A DNA stretch of 64,000 nt from Linnemannia hyalina (GCA_019671135.1 JAHRHY010000010.1:2046001-2110000); one strand, 5' to 3'. Shown: positions 24,512-37,488, counted from the stretch's first letter. The notes: generated by a model from the letters alone, not told the origin. A program made the numbers and translations.

Positions 24512-25759
24512 TTACATAAAGATGATCCTAATTGCATGTCCCACAGCTTGGACAAGAGAAACGGATCCACGGACAATATCATCTGCACCCCAGACAACCA
24601 CCTCAGCCAGCCCAATCACCCTCAGTACAGCCCAGAGTACTACAAGGACAACAACTCCTTCCCAAAGCATGATGGCGCATTGAAGCCAAAGAGGCTTGCG
24701 ACAGAGGAAGCAATCATGCGCCAGGAACAGTGCCACCACCATCTCACTCATCCTGCCAATCCCAAATACATCCTGCACCGCGAACATGACCCTTGTCCTT
24801 GACCTTTGTCGTTGCAACGGACCTGGGATATGTTGTTGGCAGTACTGATCGTCCGCTGAAGGAAGGGCAGAGTCTGGTGAGGAAGAGGGTGTTGGCAGCC
24901 AATTGCTTTTCATGGCGACAGCCTTCACTCGAAGGTTGCTGTAGTTGCTGCTGCTGCTGCTGTAATTGTTGCTGTTGCTGTTGCTGTTGTTGGGTAGTAT
25001 TGAAATCGTCGATTTGGGGTTGGTTGCATCTTTGGACTTCCATATCTGCCCAAAATGTAGACCGGTTCGAGTTTTTCTATGGGTACCGGTTGTTGTCGTC
25101 GCCGTTGTTTGTGGGTGTTTGTGTGGATGGGATAATGGCGGTTTGGGCGGATTAATGCCAATGGGATCGTTGCTGTCACGCCTAAATATAGATGATGGCC
25201 CAGTCCATACCCCTTTCGACTCTTTTGTGGAGAGAGTAGAAGCAGTTGTGTTGGCCGTGGTGCCAGTGTGGGTAGAATGGTGGTCATCTTGGAGGTGTTT
25301 CTTTTGCTTTTTAATTTTCGAGAACAACCCGACCTTATGTCGTTTCGGTCCTACGGGTGCTGCTGCTGTCGCTGCTACTGTGAAGGCAGGAAAGAGAGCT
25401 GCGGGCGGAAGGAGCATTGAAGAAGGCGAAGGCGACATAGAGTTGGGTTCACGAGTGGGAGCGAGAAGGCTGAATAGACGTAGCGTCTGACTGTTGCTGT
25501 TAAAGTTATTGTTGCTGCTGTTGCCTGGATCCGCGCTGGGTACTATAGTATGAGAGTGCTTTGAGAGCCTGCCTGGTTGCTGTTGTTTCCGCTGTCTGGA
25601 CGTCGTTACTGTAACTGTAGTGTCTTGTGCTTCGGCCGATGGTTTAGACGGTCCGGTGTGGGGCTTGTTGACAGAGGAATGATGGGGATTGATCTGATTC
25701 GTATGGTTGCTGATGGGTTGTCGAGAGAAGATGGTTTTGAATGACGAAGGGGATGTCAT
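24512..25759 (-). CDS. Hypothetical membrane protein with low-complexity N-terminus
   Basis: An open frame of 415 aa from the ATG at 25759. The frame stays open upstream to at least 25798, so the true start is unsure. The first 320 residues are Ser/Thr/Asn/Pro-rich with a basic patch (VGLFSKIKKQKKH) and an Asn/Ser run coded by CAG/AAC-type triplets. The last 90 residues are quite different: VMFAVQDVFGIGRM, then two hydrophobic helices (about CAIMLWEGVVVLVVLWAVL and the segment near the end) with a conserved-looking cysteine pair (CFLC). This pattern suggests a tail-anchored or hairpin membrane protein. I do not recognise the family. Absence of stops over 1.2 kb and the sharp change in composition support a real gene. 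Confidence 0.55.
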   Translation of the reverse strand: MTSPSSFKTIFSRQPISNHTNQINPHHSSVNKPHTGPSKPSAEAQDTTVTVTTSRQRKQQQPGRLSKHSHTIVPSADPGNSSNNNFNSNSQTLRLFSLLAPTREPNSMSPSPSSMLLPPAALFPAFTVAATAAAPVGPKRHKVGLFSKIKKQKKHLQDDHHSTHTGTTANTTASTLSTKESKGVWTGPSSIFRRDSNDPIGINPPKPPLSHPHKHPQTTATTTTGTHRKTRTGLHFGQIWKSKDATNPKSTISILPNNSNSNSNNYSSSSSNYSNLRVKAVAMKSNWLPTPSSSPDSALPSADDQYCQQHIPGPLQRQRSRTRVMFAVQDVFGIGRMSEMVVALFLAHDCFLCRKPLWLQCAIMLWEGVVVLVVLWAVLRVIGLAEVVVWGADDIVRGSVSLVQAVGHAIRIIFM

Positions 25760-26175
25760 TACTGGTTGGGATTCGAAAACGGGGTGCGAGAGGGTCAACA
25801 GAGAGAGGGGGGGTGTCGAGGGAAAGAGAGATGGAGATGGATGGGTGTTGTGGACATGGTTCCGTCTGTCTGTCTATCCACATATGATGCAGCTCATGGG
25901 CCAGATTCTAATTATTGGAATGGATTTATCGCGTTTGCTGCAGACATATCTGGCACAGGCACTGACACAGGCATGCTGACACGTCTCATAGACCTCTTCG
26001 ACTTATCTGCACTGCTCGCTTTTCTGCTGAGCATCTCATCTCTTCATTTCCTGTCCCTGCGCGCCCTTCGTCGTCCCTTTTGTCACTTACCTAAGAGAGC
26101 ACCAGACATAAAGCCCAGTAAGCACCATTGACTAAGCCAGGCCTCCAGACGTACAGACAATGCATTCGGCGCTCT

Positions 26176-26253
<78 letters not shown>

Positions 26254-27482
26254 CTAGCAGCAAGCAAGCGTTTAACGCTCTAGACTGCATCGAGAACTTT
26301 TGTTCTTTTAGTTTTATTAGAAGCATATCTGCATCCATCGTCGAAGAACAAGTCAATGGTTCCCATCGACGGTCATCACATTACAAACTACCTTTCATAT
26401 GATAAAGCACCTCACTTGCTTGGTTTGCTCTAGGAGCTCTGACTCGCTCTCTCCTTCTCTTTCTCTCTCTCACCCTTCCGTCTCCATGAATTGCGCTCCT
26501 GAAAAAAAGAGCGTCCTCCTTCATTCTCGTTTTTCTTTTAACCCCCTTTTTTTTTGTTGTTTCCATCTCTCCGTTGCAACAGTCAGCAGAGGACACCTGA
26601 ATGGTTTTCATTGCTGTTTCTTCTCTACCATTGATCTTTCTGCTTCCCCTGACTGTGTTCACAAACGTCGACGATGTCCTTTGCGTCCAACTATTTCGAA
26701 CACCTGTCAAGCAAAGAATGGCGTTATTCAAGGAGAATGACAAGACTAGTTGAGAGAGAGAGAGCAAAGCAGGCCGCGCTTTTTTCCCCGTTGGTTTACG
26801 TTAACTCGGACGCATTGGGGCACGATAATGCGGAAAACAGAACGAGAGAAGGATGCCAGATGCGATGAATACATGACATGCCCATGCTTGAGCGTGTGGC
26901 GCGAGAGAACCGTCAGTTGCACGCCCCTTTATTCGTTTGAAGTTCGTCTTCTTTACCCATTCGTAATCTTCCTTCTCCTCTATTTTCACTTCTTTTTTCT
27001 TTTCTTTTCCTCCCTTTTGTCTTGTCCTTTTCTCTCTACACCGTTCCCTCCCCTCTTCCAACTCTCTCGCGACACTTCTTGCTGACCTAACGCGCTTCCT
27101 TCCATCCCTTAATACATCATCTTCCTCTGCGCTGTGAACAACCAATACCCTCCCGCGCTTGGCGCCTTATTCGACCCGAGACTTCCACTCTCACGACAGC
27201 AATTTTCTATTCTCAAGAAGGACAACCGCACAGCAGACATAACCGTGCCATAATACATTGCAACAGCCCTCTCGGCATCTGCAACCTCTGTGAACAAGTC
27301 GGGATATTGTATCCTAACGGGAATAACGCCCATTTTCTGACTATAACAATAGGTATGACAATTCTTGCGAACAGTTTCTTCCTCCCTTTGTTTGTCTATC
27401 GAATACAAGCGCCTCGAGGAAAGGGTGCTTAATGACCCTCACTCCTTATCTAACATTTGCATTTGTTCACCCCCACAGAATT
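25760..27482. other. Intergenic region with microsatellite, upstream of the arrestin-like gene
   Basis: About 1.7 kb without a supported gene. It holds a TC microsatellite and several T/C-rich blocks (26,440-26,570 and 26,940-27,060). Just before the arrestin-like start, TTGTTCACCCCCACAG at 27,464-27,479 looks like a 3' splice site, so part of this stretch may be a 5'-UTR intron. Confidence 0.45.
26183..26251 (+). repeat. (TC)n microsatellite
   Basis: About 69 bases of uninterrupted TC dinucleotide. It reads as RE or LS repeats in several frames, none of which is a gene. Confidence 0.97.
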
Positions 27483-30400
27483 ATGACAGAAAGGCGAACC
27501 TCAATAGACATTGACCAAGTCGACTTGCCACACTTGACACTCGAGAATCCGCTTTCTCCGCCTCCGTCAGAAACGCCCACCAAAGGTTCAGTCGATACCG
27601 ATGATAAACCCCCCTCGAATCTACTCGACATTGTCCACACCTTGGCAGTAGCAAACAACCAGTCTTACTGCCAATCGTCCCATACGGCAACTAACACAAG
27701 TTCATCGACCACAACAGCCACAACTATCCAGTTTCGAGAAGGTGACGACCCTGACAGCAATTCCGCGCAGATCTTGTCAGCACCAGACGAGGAAGTAGAT
27801 GTTACCGTGGCGAAGGAGGACATGGATCTGTCCAACCAAGATTCGGACTCAGTACTCCAGACCGAAGAACACGAACACATCGACAACAGCGGAGAGTCCA
27901 TCCAGGAAGCAACAGTCCTAGGTGGCCTTTGTCTCAAACCACGTCAGGAAAGCCTTGTGCAGCACGGACCTCAGCAGCTAACTTTTCCAGTCTTGAATGT
28001 TCCAGCCAAGCTGTTGACACCGACCGTCAGTCCGACACACAGTTATTTGTATCCGGAGGATGACGAGGATGGAGGCGAGAGAGGTACAGTTGTGATCCTC
28101 ACACGCAGCGATCACCGAGGCTTTCGACGAGGATCCATAGAGTCGGTATCGACGGTCTCATCAGCCGAAGCGTCCACCTCCTGCCACGCTGCCCGCGTTC
28201 AAAAGGCCGAGGATCCGGCTGCATCTTCCTCTGAGGAAGAGATGTGTCCAGCTATGCCTGTCCCAAATGGAGGGGACAGCACCAGTGTGGGCGAATCAGA
28301 CTTTGTACTTCAACTCAGTAATTTCAAGCCACACGACAATATTGTCGCGACCATCACGGAATCGACCTCCCCATCTTCCCCATCCTCAGTGTCACCCTCA
28401 ACAGTCTCCTCTCCAGTCGCTCACACCCATCGACCAAGACCGTTATCTCAACTCCCCTTCCCAGTTTCTTGCGATCAAACTCCACCCACCTCAATTCAAA
28501 CCAGTCTTTTGGCGATCGAAGAGGATGAGCTTCAGTTCCGGCACCTCCGACGCTCGCGCAGCTTGCCATCGTCACCAAAGTCCTTCGGCTCCTTCGAAGT
28601 AGTGTCGCTCTCGTCATTCGACAGCCCGCTGATGACGACTAATCGTTTTTCCGAGTATATCTCTGCGCCCAAGCTGGAGCAAGAGCTATCCTGCGACTGG
28701 TTGCCGTCGCAACACTCGCCAACGTGCCCTCTGCATTATGGCCCGAACAGGGAGGGTGAGATTGTGGCTAGGGAGGACTTTCAAGAAGAGCCCGATTCAC
28801 TGCTGTCAGATTCTTTTACATCGCAGCCACAACTCTTAACCTCACCCGGAGAGCGACCCAGACGACAATCCCTCCTCACACCCCGGCAGCTTCAACGGCT
28901 GAGTCGACAAAAGGATACCTTTCAGCCACGCGCAAAAGAAACAACAGCGCCTATATGGAAAACACGGCTTGGGTACTTGGGCAAGGACCACCACAAAACG
29001 ACCGACAGGAGGGCGAAAGAATCATTAACTCAGGAAAATGGCAGCGACATCAAGGGTCCAAATAGCACGCCCACGTCTGGACAAAGACCCTCTCGTTTGA
29101 CTAGACCCTCCGTTCCTTCAATTGCCTTCCAGCTTCATCAAACCGAGATCTCAACGGAACGGCCCTCTGTTTCTGGACGATTGATTCTCCATATCCCTCG
29201 GCGACCTGGCAAGAAGTTTCACTTTGTCTCCCTAGCACTGCACCTGCGCCTCAAGGAATCTATAGCATGGACACGCAACGACCTCTTCTCATTTGAGGTC
29301 GAGAGTCATCATTGGGCTCAGACTGTTTGGGACAAGAAGATGATGATACCCTTCCAGGATCGACAGGTCGAAGAGGGGGATGCAGAGGCCTTCGGTTCCA
29401 GGATGGCCAAGGGAATCTCGCCGGCAGCAGCCATTGCGGCAGCAGCATTGGCAGCACCACCAGGATCGAGGTCAGCTACGGCAGCAACGTCAACAGCCCA
29501 CGGAGACAACGGGGATGTCCCAGACGCACCCCTTATTCAAACAGTAATACCCCAAACGGAACGCCCTGCTGTGGAAGGTCAGTGCAGCCAACACCCTCAT
29601 GTGACTGACAGGGAGCGACTGGTCGTCAAAACTGAAAGTCATGCCGATGCCGACACCGCAGCGACTCAGGGCATGGTGATGGATGAATGGAGATGGGAAT
29701 GGCTTCTTCCAGTCACCAGGAACGAGGTGCGTCCAGAGAGCTTTGAAGGGTCTATGGGGATGGTCTGGTATGAGCTGGAGGCCAAGTGTCTCTTTCGGTG
29801 GGACGACGTCGACAAGGATGGCAACGTTATTCAAAATGACAATACCATTATGGCCGCCAACGAATCGAGTACCTTTGCAGGAACGGATAGTATGGACTAC
29901 GGACGGTCCAGAGTGACCAAGAATCCTTCAGGCTCTCGCAAGTTGCTCAAAGGATTCGGAGGTAAATAACACCTTTTATGCCGCAACCATAAGATAGGCT
30001 GTGATTTTTCAATGTCGACCTAACGCGTATTATTGTCATCTGCCGTTTTAACGTTTAGCATCGACAAAGAAGGCGAAATCGATTGCTCAGGCGTTTGGAA
30101 AGCTGCGTGTTGGAAACAAACCCAAGAGTACCACTGGGGCGGGCGACTTCAACCTAGTGTCTCTGCACGAACAGTACATTCAAAGCAGCATCCGCAAGAC
30201 CCAGGAAGCTGCCGAAGCTGCCGGAGTAGCTAGATTGGCAGTGACGCAGCTCGGCCATTGTCCCGATTCGAGACAAGGAAAACAGGCTCAAGGAGTGGCA
30301 CATCATGACCAACAATCGGAGAGTACTGGCAGTTCGGGACGTTCTTCAGATGGTTCAATAGAGGCTGCGGACCAAAATCCTGCAGCACTCAACGGTACAC

Positions 30401-33348
30401 CCTCTGCTCCTTGGTCCACCATTCGATTACCATCCATTCCAGAACCTATACCATTCCTTGCTCGCAAGACACTCAAGCTGTACTTCAACCGACCTCCGCC
30501 AAAGACATCATCCAACCCTGCATTTTTTTTGCCTCAGCCATTGATGTCTCTGCCGACATTGCCCAGCACTCGAAGGCTTAAGGCGATCATCCCAGGAGCC
30601 AGGATCCAAGTGCAAATCCAAGTTCCGTCGATGATACCTATTCCAGGCTATGCTCAGTCATCACAGCTGGTGCCAAATAACAAGACAGGAGGATTGGTCC
30701 CGATTAAAGGATCCGGTAACACTTTAGCATCGGTCTCAAGCAATATTTTTGGCGACAAGTTTGCGTCAGGACATAGTCGCAGCAATAGCAAGGACCATCA
30801 GCATCAACAGGACGATTTGTACCCTCGCAGCTTCCAGGCGGCTCTTACTATTCGCAAGGTCACTCAGCGGGACATCAACAATAACGAGTCTCTCCGACGG
30901 CGCTACGAGTTTGCAGAATCTGCAAAGACACCAGTCCGCAGGTTTTCTGCCGATCCCGACACTGCTGCAACACCTCATGGCACCGCGAATGAGCCGATTT
31001 CTCAAAGTCCGAGCACAACAAGAGATTTGAGTCACCAGACTGACGGTGATGCAGCCTCGCCTTCTCAGTCGGCAACGGAGGAGCACGGACCAGATGACAT
31101 GATGGAGATGGTGACGGCGTACCCGTGTTCAGATGACAGGGTCGACGAGAAAGGCGGGCAGCAAGGAGCTGTTGAGGCAACCGATCCACTAAAGCCAGTG
31201 CCGAGTAAGGGGTGGAGAAAGGAGATTCGCGTTCGCAAGGTCAAGTGCGAGTTTTGGCAAAAAGAGAGCTGCAGGTAACTTTTTGTTTTGGAGTATGCAT
31301 TTGGCGTTAGGATTCAGTACGTACGCGTTTGCTATTGAGGGGGGGCCGCTCACGATATTTTACACGATTAATTAACATATAGGATACCTACGGATGAGGC
31401 ACCATCGCGCTCAATCAAAGTACAGCTTGCTCCTGTGTACTCGTACTCCGACAAGGATCATGAGAAGGAGCGACAGCGTCAAGCAGCCGCTCAAAAACGC
31501 CCATCAATGTCCTTTGAGCCCATAACATCGAGTCTACTTGGCGACCTTCACCTCCAACCACTGCAGGACGAAGGATCGTCAAGACCGCTCTCTTCTTTCC
31601 TGAAGGGGGGATGTCGTAGCTCCGTCCATACCTCTGATCACTGTTCTATGGATTCTTTGAAACCTTGGATTCGCCGCAAGGGATCCACTGGCTCGATTTC
31701 CCACTCGACTCTTCAACAACCCCTCCCCCACACCTCGCTTGATATGTCCCCTGCAAGGCACAATCAGTCCAGTCAGCCGTTCATGCTTCTTGTTCCTGTG
31801 CCTCTGGACAACCCTCGCCTGCGACAGACGTTCTCGTGGCCCTCCTCAGAGACCCCCTCGCCCTTTGCACCATCTGCATACGACTTTTCCTTGCTAAGAA
31901 ACACTGGAGCAGAGTCTGGCGTTGGCTTTGGTTCAGAATTTGATTATCCGTCTCAGCTGACGCTGTCTGAGATGATGGGGACCATTAGTCGTGGCGGTGG
32001 ACCCACTGCCACCACCATCCCCAGTGGCCCCCCGGCCAAGGCGAGAATCGAGGTGAAGCACTATCTTAGCTTTCGTCTATCACTTGACATGCTTGAGTTC
32101 GAGGGTGAGCCTGAGCAGGATGATGTTGATTTGGAAGCTATCGAGGAACAGCAACTACAGGAGGCGAGGGACCGACAGGATCTATCGCTGGCATTTGACC
32201 GACCTGCAAGCGGCGGCGCCTCTTCACAATTGGGTCCAGCAGGACCATCATCGACCTTTACAACAGTTGTTCAACATCATGGAAAGGAAGGAGCACCCTC
32301 GTCGCCAGTGTCTCCCCCAAGCACCAACAACTCATTCGGTGCCGGTTTAACATCGGAATACTCGACGGCACCCGCTCCAGAGCAGTTTGGCATAGTGTAT
32401 GAGAGGCGAGGCTCGAAGGGGTCCCTAGGAACCGTCCAAAGCACGACAAGCGGCAACAGCGCCAAAAATATAGGAGCAGGAGGAGGGACACTCTCGACTC
32501 TTTCTCAAACCCACGCATCCAGCGCACTGAGCAGCGGCAGTAATATCAGTGATCGTGTACCGCCGACTTTGACTGGCAACAGCAGTCGCTCTGGAGGCCT
32601 TGTTGCTGGCGCCATAGGAGCACTCAAGAAGAAAGTATCGGCTGCAGGACTCGGGAATATTGTCGGGCCATCATCTACATCTGCTTTTACACAGCAACAT
32701 CACTCAACAGATCATCGTCCGGTCGCAACTCAACGTCGAGTGACAGTGCAAAAATTGAAGGATTTTGTTATCCGGGTGCCCATCACAATCGTCATCCAGA
32801 TCGACGATCGAAGCAAGGTCACCAACGCTTTCGGGATAACAGACAACTTTACTGTCAACTCTGACATACCAACTGGTTCTCGTTACTCTAACGATACACC
32901 GTCAAACGTGCAGTCAGCCAATAACGCACCAATGTCATCGACAAACCAGTTCAATGGCTCCTTCAATGTTACCACGACGGCAACAACTACAGTCAAAAAC
33001 ATTGTCACTGGCTCTTCTGGCGACCGGCGACACTCAATCGACCCTTTGGAAAGCACAGGGACCTTTGGTAGTCTTGTCAGCATGACGGCGTCAGCAGGAT
33101 CTGAGCCATTGCGGAAAAGAATGGATGACTTTGCAACAGGATCCTCGTCACTTGCCTTTGCGGGATTGAAGCGACATCAGGATCAATCCAGTCTGGCAGC
33201 ACATCATCATCTCCATCCTCTCCTACAGCAACAGCAGCAACAACGGCTCCACCAACCCCAACCATCATCTCATGGACCTTCTCTTCTACCACTGACAAGC
33301 GAATGCCTTCAACAACATTTACGCGCCAACGACTCTCAACACGAGTAG
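27483..33348 (+). CDS. Very long alpha-arrestin-like protein
   Basis: Three exons join in frame: 27483-29961, 30059-31274 and 31383-33348 (1886 aa). I chose the ATG at 27483 because a CAG acceptor-like site lies directly upstream; an in-frame ATG at 27432 is the alternative. Most of the protein is Ser/Thr/Pro-rich and probably disordered. Beta-strand segments like an arrestin fold are scattered through it: SGRLILHIPRRPGKKFHFV and LHLRLKESIAW (about 565-600), WRWEWLLPV and MVWYELEAKC (about 740-770), LKAIIPGARIQVQIQVPSM (about 1005), and IEVKHYLSFRLSLDMLEFE (about 1455). Alpha-arrestins bring ubiquitin ligases to plasma-membrane transporters. The arrestin core is split by unusually long inserts, so the family call is tentative. 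Exon junctions such as G|CA TCG and AG|G ATA keep the frame. Confidence 0.6.
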
Positions 33349-34653
33349 ATCGACGACAGGGAAATCCTTATAATATAACTAATAAATCCTCTAATATCCT
33401 TGTCGCGTCCAAGTAAAGATACCCCTTCTCACGTCCTCCTATCCCCCCATCTCTTCTCACAACCCCTCCCAGTCCACGGCCTTATAAACCACTCGTCCTC
33501 CATTTGTCGTGACCCAATCAGCTGCAGCATGGGCACATAACATCTGCATGTGCTGTTCGTCAACAAAAGTCCCTGCCTCTCAGTGCAAAGGTGTCGTTAC
33601 CCACCTTACCTGCCATTGTCTATCTTGCTCCTCGCGACCCCTCTTCTCATTTAAAACTCATAACGCACGCCATCTCTCTTTCCCGGTTGTTGATGGCTAT
33701 CGTTTTTCTTGTCCCCTTTCTTCATCGTCTCTTTGTTCTAACTACCTTGTCGTCCTTTCTATTTTATTATCCCTTTCTCCTGTCCTCTCTCTTGACACTT
33801 CCTTCTTTCTTTTCCATCTCTCGAACACACACCCTTCACCTTGAAGCCAAGGAGACAAGCCAGAATCAGAACAACAATCCCTCCAGCAGTGTAACAAGCC
33901 AATGAATTCGGTGGACCGGAAGCAGTTGACGTTCTCTTGCCGAGGAGAAAGTCCCGACCCAGACGGCGCCGTCGTGATCGGATGGGGCCCAGGGGAGAAG
34001 AATGATGGCGTAATATCGAATCTGGACCCCAAGTCCCATGACCGGCGGCACACAGTCAAGATCACAAGAGGCTACTTAGGCCTACCGTGAGAATTTGACA
34101 AGACTTGAACAAGAAGAAGGCACCGCAGGAGTGGCAACTTACGGACGGAGTCAACTACGTGGCGGGGAAAGAGTCCGCTTCCACCATGGACAGATACTAT
34201 TCGTTCATTAATCCTCGACCGGCACCACAGGACAACAACAAATTACCCTTCAAGCCCTTCCTTCCTTTTATCATCAGAAGTGGTATCGCAGGAAACATTG
34301 GGTCGCAGTTAAGGCACAATGGAGAAGTCTCGATCTGGTCGGTCGATGCACGTGTTGAACGTGGTGGAGACTACGGGTGCCACAGGTGGACGACGAGGGC
34401 AAGCCAGCTATGGATCGAGACGGGAATGTGACCACAAGAGTTCTTAATGGGTCAAGAAGGAAGGAGCGTCTGCTGTCACCGGCCGTGATTTATGTAGAAC
34501 TTGCTCAGTTCAATTCTAGGACTGGTCTTCCATCAAAGCTCTAAGCTGATACTGCGCTTCGTTCAAGTTGTAGGTTTTCTGCCTCCACATTGAAGTCACA
34601 GAACACTTTTGTAACTCAGGTTCAACGCAGAAACCAACACGTCGTTTTTTTTT

Positions 34654-34690
<37 letters not shown>

Positions 34691-35271
34691 GCTAAAATAG
34701 GCCTCACCATTGGTACACTGTCATCTGCTGTAACGAGTTCTTTACCTCCGTGAAATGTCCCAGAGAGGATTGCGACGAGTCCCTCGGGCCTCCAAGCAGA
34801 AGCGAATACCGCAAGAATCTTCCAGGCATAGCTACAGCGCCAATGTCCCTCCAAAATTAATGCCACCGCCGCAAGAGCCTAGCCCAGCTCCTCCATCCAT
34901 CAGTGACAGGAGCAAGGCCACTCGACGCAAAGGACCCTCTAGCCGATAAAGCACTCACCTAACAAGCTCAAAAGGGATCTCGAAGGTGCTCATTGCTCTC
35001 AACCGACCAATAATCGGAACTGGCATTGCCTCAAGCAATCTTGTAAGTTCCTTGACTTTGGTATCCTGGTACCCACATGTAGCATGTTTACGCAAACAAG
35101 TCATTTTCTAACCAAAACTGTTTATTGTCGTTTTCAGTGTGGGTTTATAAGGACACCCACAGCGACCAGCATGGCTGATTTTATAAGGGATGTACTGAAG
35201 TGCTATATACAAAACATGAGCTGAGAGTCATGTCGATCTCGATGAAATATCGAGTAAATCACCGAGATGTT
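33349..35271. other. Gene-poor stretch with degraded coding-like fragments
   Basis: Two short + frames (33902-34090 starting MNSVDRKQLTFSC, and 34105-34431) look coding-like in composition but end quickly and match no family I know. A GTGAGA donor-like site at 34,090 could join them. A 64-codon frame sits at 34,755-34,949. A poly(T) tract splits the stretch. I see no intact gene and regard these as possible relics. Confidence 0.35.
34645..34689 (-). repeat. Poly(A) tract on the minus strand
   Basis: A 45-base T run on the + strand with a single G at 34,654. Read on the minus strand it is a poly(A) tail-like tract that directly follows coding-like sequence, which may mark a reverse-transcribed insertion. 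Confidence 0.8.
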
Positions 35272-35526
35272 TTACTTGGTTCTGGGAGCATGCTCCTCAG
35301 AGGCATGAATGGCCGACTCTGTCGAGCAGTCGCAGTCGAAGGCATGGCCGCACATCTTGGATCCACTCATCGGTGCCTCGATGTTGCTCTGGCCAGCATG
35401 AGAAGGTGTTTCGGAACGCTGCTCCTGCAGCTGCTGCTTGTTGGCGGGGGCCATAGACTCTTGTTGCTGGTTCGACGAACGCAGGGCCGAGGCGGGCTTG
35501 CTCTGGTTGCTTGTGTTCTGGTTCAT
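35272..35526 (-). CDS. Small hypothetical protein, 84 aa
   Basis: An ATG at 35526 opens an 84-residue frame. The first 50 residues are Gln/Ser/Asn-rich, followed by EAPMSGSKMCGHAFDCDCST and a short acidic/basic tail. It has no signal peptide or membrane helix. The C-x7-C-x-C cluster could bind metal but I know of no family. The frame remains open upstream through a T-rich leader. It is supported only by its ATG and composition. Confidence 0.35.
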   Translation of the reverse strand: MNQNTSNQSKPASALRSSNQQQESMAPANKQQLQEQRSETPSHAGQSNIEAPMSGSKMCGHAFDCDCSTESAIHASEEHAPRTK

Positions 35527-36040
35527 GATGGAAAGGTACTGGGCGTGTGAAGAAAAAGTGTGTAGTTTTGATGTAAAGGGTGGAAGGTGAATAAAGGAAT
35601 TGAAGAAAAGAAAGAAAAGAACGCTGTAGGAGGATGAACTGTGCTTAAGTAGTGTGGTCCGCACCATTGTTGCGTGTGTTTCATAATGATTTCATGCAGA
35701 TGCATATGTAGGCGTAATAATTGCTCCTTTACCTCCGCCTGACATAGCATTGTTGCTGCATCATGAGGCTTGCCATAATAGGATATGTTTCTTTTTTTTT
35801 TTTTTTTTGGACGCCAAAACCCTACAGTTGTGCTAGACATGATAAATCCAAGCCACTAAATGAAGAGAAGGAGGTGTCAGCGGCTGACAGTTTCTGTGAG
35901 ACTGAGCTGTCAGACGGACCCCATGGGGTGGATTGGTCCCTGTCCGTCTCACTCAGGCCTTTTTTTTGACAAGCCGTGTGCGGTCAAATTTTCCCTTGCT
36001 TACACCCTGGGTCTTCAACCACTCGACAAGAAGCAACCGT
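35527..36040. other. Intergenic region before repeat R1
   Basis: No gene or RNA was seen. A 17-base A/T homopolymer lies at about 35,791-35,808. Confidence 0.4.
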
Positions 36041-37088
36041 ATTTGTGGTGCGCTGGAATTGTTGGTGGCTTGAGACCTTTTAAGCCGAGCCTAGTAGAAG
36101 AAGCCTGCACGAGGTCAGAGAGAACAGCACCTTTCTTTCTTGATATCGAGCAGGTATGTGCAATGCTGTTCTTGTTCTTAGCAGTATTGATGGGAGCGTT
36201 TGACATAGCGTAGCCCTAACATTAAAAGCACCTTTCTTTCTTGATATCGAGAAGCGTTGAAAGTGTCAGAGTTTACAGTCGTTTCCCCTTCATATATCTT
36301 CTGAGTTACACACACGCACACATACATATCTACATACACCTACCACACCTACTGCACACCTATACACACATACACACACAAATACGTCCTTTTTTTCCTT
36401 TTCCATGAGTGACCAAGACACTGGAGACACCGGGTCGTCCGCACCTTTGCGAGAAGAGACAGTCCACCCTTCGCCTCCTCTCGATGGTATCTGCCATGAC
36501 ACTTCGACCCAGGCGTCTCAGACAACCACATATTAAATGTCACGTGGCTGCTTCTTACATGAAAAAATGCGAGAAGGAAGAAATCGAGTTGTTCTCCATT
36601 ATTTGACGTCCTAAAAGTAACCCTGCAATCAAAGCAGTGATGAAGGTAAATTATACTGTAACAGCAAAGGCAAGTGGAGCTGATTGACTATGATGCAACT
36701 GATTGTTCCTGGGTATACCCTTCTTTATCAACGCGTCTCTCAACTCGCGCGTTCCTCAGTGCCTTTGTACGGACGGATTCAAAAAGGATGCAAAAAGGAT
36801 GGAATCCTACATAGAGGCGAGTGACGTCTACTTCCGACATAACCGTGCCATACGGCTCGGCACATGGCTCGCTTTTACATTGATCTCTCATTGCAGAGAG
36901 TCTTCAGTAGGCGATAGGATCAAGGAAGGCCAGGGTATTAACTAGTTAGGTGGATTGATGAAACTGAAGGAGATGAGAGATATTGTTTTGGTTTCATTAA
37001 GCAGATGTTTGCACACAAAAAGATTAAAACTGCGTGGCCATATTAATGAAAAGAATAAACAATTGTACACAAAAAAAAAATAAGAATG
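36041..37088 (+). repeat. Dispersed repeat R1, intact copy
   Basis: About 1.05 kb, from TTTGTGGTGCGCTGGA to TAAGAATG. It matches, at high identity, the discontinuous copy at 48,301-59,106. It contains a CA-rich microsatellite (36,307-36,383), short frames conserved in both copies (for example MFLGIPFFINASLNSRV) and an A-rich right end, but no recognisable transposase or polymerase. In this copy the sequences that flank the hAT and DIRS insertions elsewhere are contiguous (GATGCAACTG at about 36,691-36,700 for the DIRS). Its right end lies beside the Helitron. It is probably a non-autonomous element or a duplicated locus. Confidence 0.8.
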
Positions 37089-37488
37089 TGGACAGTATCC
37101 CTTGGTTTAAGCTCAGTTGAGAGAGTGCTTTGTCTCTTCTTTACGCTCCGTTTATTTATTTTTTGCTCTTGGCCATTCTTTTGTCGACCTCTTGGTTCTT
37201 CTTCAATCTTGCACAGCCACCATACACTCTACCCCTTCTTTGTTTGCCTCTTTTTTTCTTTTTCTCATCGTCTGCACACTTATATCAAGCACAATTGACT
37301 TGATTGGTAGCATTTTCTCATCTTTCTCACCTCCTTTGCGTCTTTCCCTTTTTCGCCTTTTCACGCACCGTTTTCATGAACAGCTACTGTAAGCCTTCGC
37401 TCCATTCCATTTGTAATTAGACATAGTAAGGAATAACATTCAGTTAATTGTTAGTTCGTCTTGATTACCACTTTCCTCTTTTTTTCAT
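37089..37488 (+). other. T/C-rich leader of the Helitron
   Basis: About 400 bases rich in T and C with no convincing frame. It presumably includes the Helitron 5' end and promoter. Confidence 0.35.

Noticed and set aside
26160..26402. LS/RE dipeptide-repeat frames
   Set aside because: They are produced entirely by the TC microsatellite.
27238..27253. CATAACCGTGCCATA shared with repeat R1 (36,838)
   Set aside because: The 15-base match is not extended on either side and may be chance.
36307..36383. Possible CRISPR-like or telomere-like repeat
   Set aside because: It is a CA-rich microsatellite within R1, without regular spacers or telomeric units.
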